Of a DNA stretch of 8,791 nt, positions 6,051 through 8,791 are shown piece after piece. Position 1 is the stretch's first letter, and each line of letters begins with the position of its first letter. The notes beneath the pieces are model-generated. The model did not search any database and was not told where the DNA came from. It saw nothing but the letters and a program-made list of their open reading frames with translations. This DNA comes from Bacteroidota bacterium (GTDB lineage Bacteria; Bacteroidota; Bacteroidia; UKL13-3), in NCBI GenBank assembly GCA_010027395.1, contig RGVD01000104.1:1-8791 (forward strand), read 5' to 3'. The position numbers were made by a program, and so were the translations under genes.

Positions 6051-6804
6051 AGCTTGTAAATTAATCAACTTACCAAAGTCATTGTATTACTATAAGCATA
6101 AAAAAGATGATAAGCTTGTAATTGATAAGCTTCAAAAGTTGGCAGAAAATAAGCCAAATGAAGGTCAAGACAAGTTTTATTCACGGATAAGGGGTGAAGG
6201 TATCATTTGGAATTATAAACGCGTAAGACGCGTTTATTTGAAATTAGGTATGAATAAACGGAAGCGTGTTAAAAAAAGAATTACTGGACGAGTAAAAGTC
6301 CCATTGGCGATCCCAGAATCAGCTAATGATACATGGTCAATGGATTTTATGCATGATGTTCTAATGAATGGAAGAAAGTTCAGAACATTAAACATAATAG
6401 ATGATTTTAATCGTGAAGCATTGGCAGTGGATGCTTACTTTAGTATAGGTTCTAAACGTTTAGTAACTGTGCTTGAAAGAGTTGTAAAAGAAAAAGGGAA
6501 ACCAAGAATGATAAGGGTTGATAATGGTCCTGAATTTATCGGTTCTATTTTCTCAGAATGGTGTTATGATAATAAAATTGAGCTGCATTATATTCAACCA
6601 GGTAAGCCTAATCAAAACGGCTATATTGAAAGGTTTAACAGATCTTATCGACAAGATGTTCTTGATATACACCTCTTTGAAAGTATTGACCAGGTGAGGT
6701 ATTATACTGAAGAGTTTATCAATGATTATAATTTATACAGACCACATGAATCATTAAATGAAATGAGTCCAATTAATTACAAACTTCAAAAAATCACAGT
6801 GTGA
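5980..6804 (+). CDS. IS3-family transposase OrfB, made as OrfAB by -1 frameshift
   Basis: The frame is open from 5824 and read from 5980 after the shift, giving an OrfAB fusion of about 361 residues. There is no ATG between the overlap and the middle of the N-terminal domain (TTG at 6084-region only), so separate OrfB synthesis is unlikely. An HTH_21-like region (KPNEGQDKFYSRIRGEGIIWNYKRVRRVYLKLGM, given here as location ~6148-6255) precedes the RNase-H-like integrase core. Catalytic residues are Asp in WSMDFMHD, Asp in RVDNGPEF and Glu in NGYIERFNRSYRQ, with 35 residues between the last Asp and Glu, the DD(35)E spacing of IS3. The C-terminal FINDYNLYRPHESLNEMSP is also typical. No inactivating lesion is visible. 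Confidence 0.93.
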   Translation, partial: VLKPCERIDRVDYVHQEHGYSITRACKLINLPKSLYYYKHKKDDKLVIDKLQKLAENKPNEGQDKFYSRIRGEGIIWNYKRVRRVYLKLGMNKRKRVKKRITGRVKVPLAIPESANDTWSMDFMHDVLMNGRKFRTLNIIDDFNREALAVDAYFSIGSKRLVTVLERVVKEKGKPRMIRVDNGPEFIGSIFSEWCYDNKIELHYIQPGKPNQNGYIERFNRSYRQDVLDIHLFESIDQVRYYTEEFINDYNLYRPHESLNEMSPINYKLQKITV

Positions 6805-6830
6805 GTTTTTCTCAGGCATATTACACAAAG

Positions 6831-6864
6831 AATAAAAAATGCGTTATGCAAAAGCACAACGCAT
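6831..6864 (-). terminator. IS-borne terminator facing left (minus strand)
   Basis: ATGCGTT (6839-6845) pairs with AACGCAT (6858-6864); inside, one A-C mismatch, then TGC/GCA closing an AAAA loop. On the minus strand this stem is followed directly by a U-run (complement of A 6834-6839). It therefore suits termination of transcripts entering the IS from its right side, before they become antisense to orfB. On the plus strand no U-run follows. Confidence 0.6.
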
Positions 6865-6903
6865 CATTGTTGGATATTCTCCGTGGCTCAATCATTATCC
6901 CTG

Positions 6904-6929
6904 GTGAGTTGCTCTCCAGCAGAGCTCAC
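6904..6929. repeat. Imperfect hairpin in the IS tail
   Basis: GTGA (6904-6907) pairs with TCAC (6926-6929) and GCTCT (6911-6915) pairs with AGAGC (6921-6925), with a 3-base GTT bulge and a 5-base loop. There is no U-run on either side, so it is not a typical terminator. Its role is unknown. Confidence 0.5.
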
Positions 6930-6983
6930 TTCCGTTTGATGAATAGCGATGTAAAATTAAATCGGAATTTGTATATTTACAAC

Positions 6984-7008
6984 CTGTCCAAAATAAGGGA
7001 GGGTTACG
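6984..7008 (-). repeat. IS right inverted repeat (IRR)
   Basis: On the minus strand this begins CGTAACCCTCCC and ends TTTTGGACAG, matching the left repeat at both outer and inner blocks with one gap in the spacer. It marks the right end of the element. Confidence 0.85.
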
Positions 7009-7012
7009 AAGC
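7009..7012. repeat. Target-site duplication, right copy (AAGC)
   Basis: This copy of AAGC follows the right IS end and matches 5649-5652. It also forms the first four bases of the terminator stem, showing that the insertion went into that stem's edge. Confidence 0.7.
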
Positions 7013-7040
7013 CATTCAAATCTGAATGGCTTTTTAAATT
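7009..7040 (+). terminator. Hairpin terminator, originally bidirectional, now cut by the IS
   Basis: AAGCCATTCA (7009-7018) pairs perfectly with TGAATGGCTT (7023-7032) around a 4-base loop; on the plus strand TTTTT follows. It lies 17-25 bp past the stop of the minus-strand dehydratase gene. Before insertion the stem was flanked on its left by A7 (5644-5650), giving a U-tract for the minus strand as well. That tract is now on the far side of the IS, so only the plus-strand orientation remains canonical. Confidence 0.8.
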
Positions 7041-7056
7041 TTTATATCTGCAATAA

Positions 7057-8790
7057 TTAAGATCGTTTTGAAAGTATATTTTCTACAGTAGTTTTTGAGA
7101 GTTCAACTTTTTTATCGAGGCTCTCGTAAACTGAATTTTTACTTTGAAACTCAGGAACTATCTCTTTCATTTTAGCAACAATAGCCATCTGATTTTGTTT
7201 ATTATAAAGACCTAATAAATCATTAGTAGAGTTTTGTACATCCTGAAAATTATACAACCTCACTTTTCCAATCATAATTTTAGGGTGGTGCGTTGGCAAG
7301 GTGTTTTCTTCATCATTCAACAATTCTTCGTATATTTTCTCACCTGGTCGTAAACCAGTATAAGCAATATTTATATCCTTACCCAAGGTTAAACCTGATA
7401 GTTTAACCATTTTCTTGGCCAAGTCAATAATTTTTACAGACTTGCCCATATCGAACACAAAAATTTCACCGCCTTTACCCATAAATCCGGCCTCAAGAAC
7501 TAATTGGCAAGCCTCAGGTATGGTCATAAAATATCTTGTAATTTCAGGATGAGTAACAGTGATAGGTCCACCTTCATTTATCTGTTTCCTAAATTTTGGT
7601 ATGACAGAACCACTCGAACCTAATACATTTCCAAAACGAGTGGTAATAAACTTGGTATTTGCTTTTTGGTTTAATAATAGTTCATTGTTCAACGATTGCA
7701 CATAAATCTCAGCAATACGCTTAGATGCACCCATTACATTTGTTGGATTAACTGCCTTATCAGTAGAAACCATTACAAATTTCTCAACCCCAAACTCCAC
7801 TGACAAATCTGAAATATTTTTAGTTCCTCCAACATTGGTTTTCACAGCCTCAGATGGATTACTTTCCATCAAAGGCACATGCTTGTATGCTGCTGCATGA
7901 TAAACTATTTCAGGTCTGAATTTTTCAAAAATACTTCGCATTCTGTTTTCATTTCCAATATCTGCTAATATTAATTCCGTGCATCTCAAAAATTCGTTTT
8001 TATGTTTGTCCAACAACTCGTGTTCCAAATCATATAATTTAATTTCAGAGCTATCAATGGCAATCAATTTCTTTGGCCTAAATTTAAGTATTTGATTAAC
8101 CATTTCGCTTCCGATAGAACCTGCAGCACCAGTAACCATTACGACCTTACTGTCTAATTGATTACTTATTCCTTGCTTGTCTAATTCAATTGTATCACGT
8201 TCAATCAAATCTTCTATGTTCACATTCTTGATTTGATTAAAACTCAATTCCCCATTAATCCATTTCTCAACAGGAGGTACAGTTCTAACATTTACATTAA
8301 AATTTAAGCACTTTTCGATTATTTCTTGCTTTCTATTTTTACTTAAATTAGTTGGTGTAAGAATAAGAGTCTCGATATTGTATTTCTTAGTAATGTTTTC
8401 AAAATCATTTTCGAAATCAAATATTTCAATTCCATCAATTGATTTACGGATTTTCTTTGGATTGTCATCAAAAAATGCTGCAACTTTATTATTTGCCATT
8501 CGATGTTGATCTAACTTCTTTTTTGTAGTTATGCCAGCCTCTCCAGCACCAAAAATTGCATAATTAAGCTGTTCCCCTTTCGCAGTTTGGTAATTTATTT
8601 TTATGAAAGCCACTTTAACTGCCATTCTAAAAGCTGCAAGCAAAAAAGCACTGATAATAAAATCAAGCACAACAATTGATAGAGGAATATATGCAGATTT
8701 ATCAGGACTAAACGACCTGTAGAAGAAATCAATAGTAATTAATGCTATTGAACTTAGGAGAGTAGTGTATAATATTTTAATGCCGTCCTG
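7057..8790 (-). CDS. WbpM/CapD-type nucleotide-sugar 4,6-dehydratase (5' end outside window)
   Basis: About 577 codons are visible and the frame remains open to the right edge, so the start lies beyond the window; GTG at 8670 is internal. Two membrane segments (LYTTLLSSIALITIDFF, and SIVVLDFIISAFLLAAF) end the N-terminal membrane domain. Then comes a first nucleotide-binding domain with FGAGEAG, and a second Rossmann/SDR domain with VTGAAGSIGSE, YHAAAYKHVPLMESNP, VSTDKAVNPTNVMGASKR and LRPGEKIYEELL. The usual SDR Tyr is Met in NVMGASK, giving the Ser-Met-Lys variant known in WbpM-type enzymes. Members convert UDP-GlcNAc to the 4-keto-6-deoxy sugar, the first step to sugars such as QuiNAc, FucNAc or bacillosamine for capsule, O-antigen or glycoprotein. 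The exact product is unknown. Confidence 0.93.
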   Translation of the reverse strand, partial: QDGIKILYTTLLSSIALITIDFFYRSFSPDKSAYIPLSIVVLDFIISAFLLAAFRMAVKVAFIKINYQTAKGEQLNYAIFGAGEAGITTKKKLDQHRMANNKVAAFFDDNPKKIRKSIDGIEIFDFENDFENITKKYNIETLILTPTNLSKNRKQEIIEKCLNFNVNVRTVPPVEKWINGELSFNQIKNVNIEDLIERDTIELDKQGISNQLDSKVVMVTGAAGSIGSEMVNQILKFRPKKLIAIDSSEIKLYDLEHELLDKHKNEFLRCTELILADIGNENRMRSIFEKFRPEIVYHAAAYKHVPLMESNPSEAVKTNVGGTKNISDLSVEFGVEKFVMVSTDKAVNPTNVMGASKRIAEIYVQSLNNELLLNQKANTKFITTRFGNVLGSSGSVIPKFRKQINEGGPITVTHPEITRYFMTIPEACQLVLEAGFMGKGGEIFVFDMGKSVKIIDLAKKMVKLSGLTLGKDINIAYTGLRPGEKIYEELLNDEENTLPTHHPKIMIGKVRLYNFQDVQNSTNDLLGLYNKQNQMAIVAKMKEIVPEFQSKNSVYESLDKKVELSKTTVENILSKRS

Positions 8791-8791
8791 A

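Larger units (their letters stand above)
6805..6983. other. Non-coding IS tail between orfB and the right repeat
   Basis: This ~180-bp segment lies inside the IS. An ORF spans it (6801-7025) but runs out through the inverted repeat and into the host terminator, and resembles no family, so it is not taken as a gene. It carries two hairpins, at 6839-6864 and 6904-6929. Confidence 0.6.
5653..7008 (+). mobile_element. Complete IS3-family insertion sequence (1356 bp)
   Basis: The element is bounded by imperfect inverted repeats, flanked by a 4-bp direct duplication, and carries orfA and orfB in the -1 relation with a DDE transposase. All parts needed for transposition look intact: helix-turn-helix OrfA, slippery heptamer, catalytic D-D-E, both ends. 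The ends read CG...CG when placed by the target duplication, rather than the TG...CA common in IS3 elements, so the exact boundary could be off by a base or two. The ~180 bp between orfB and the right repeat is long for the family and carries hairpins. Subgroup and IS name cannot be given without a database comparison. Confidence 0.88.

Noticed and set aside
6801..7025. 74-codon plus-strand ORF overlapping the orfB stop
   Set aside because: It runs through the IS right repeat and the host terminator, has no family resemblance, and starts only by overlapping orfB. Its length is chance.
8668..8670. GTG at 8670 as start of the dehydratase
   Set aside because: The frame continues upstream to the window edge and encodes a further membrane segment expected in WbpM-type enzymes, so this codon is internal Val.
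1..8791. CRISPR arrays, tRNA or rRNA genes, defence islands or integrase-type elements
   Set aside because: I saw no regularly spaced repeats, no tRNA- or rRNA-like sequence and no recombinase other than the IS3 transposase.

Overview
The window looks like a chromosomal segment from a member of the Bacteroidota. The DNA is AT-rich, genes lack clear Shine-Dalgarno sequences and have A-rich leaders, two sites match the Bacteroidota -7 box TAnnTTTG, and the gene families (YraN, signal-less BtuF-like protein, HPPD with a long GIKDR-type N-terminus, WbpM/CapD) fit that phylum. The genus cannot be named from the sequence alone.

Layout. 1-765 (+): the 3' part of a uracil-DNA-glycosylase-superfamily gene, then a 58-residue HicB-like ORF with no toxin beside it. 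811-1825 (+): 4-hydroxyphenylpyruvate dioxygenase (hppD) broken near its 3' end by an internal deletion that also shifts the frame; the normal C-terminal tail is still readable in another frame. 3941-1838 (-): a compact probable operon of a BtuF-like metal/corrinoid-binding protein, an EamA/DMT permease and a YraN-type nuclease-fold protein. 3969-5372 (+): a polytopic GT-C-like membrane glycosyltransferase, diverging from the BtuF-like gene across only 27 bp. 5373-5652: an intergenic stretch with a possible promoter and structured short RNA. 5653-7008: a complete IS3-family insertion sequence with inverted repeats and a 4-bp target duplication (AAGC). 7009-7040: a strong hairpin terminator, the remaining half of a bidirectional terminator cut by the IS. 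7057 to the right edge (-): a WbpM/CapD-type nucleotide-sugar 4,6-dehydratase, cut at its 5' end by the window.

Functional links are limited. The GT-C-like enzyme and the dehydratase both suit surface-polysaccharide synthesis but are not one operon. The most informative part is the IS and its target. The insertion separates the terminator hairpin of the dehydratase gene from its U-tract, while the IS carries its own terminator facing the same way. Inside the IS, orfB has no ATG near its beginning and is in the -1 frame; an in-phase A-AAA-AAG heptamer followed after 9 nt by a two-stem structure strongly suggests programmed -1 frameshifting. I found no convincing new multi-gene system here.
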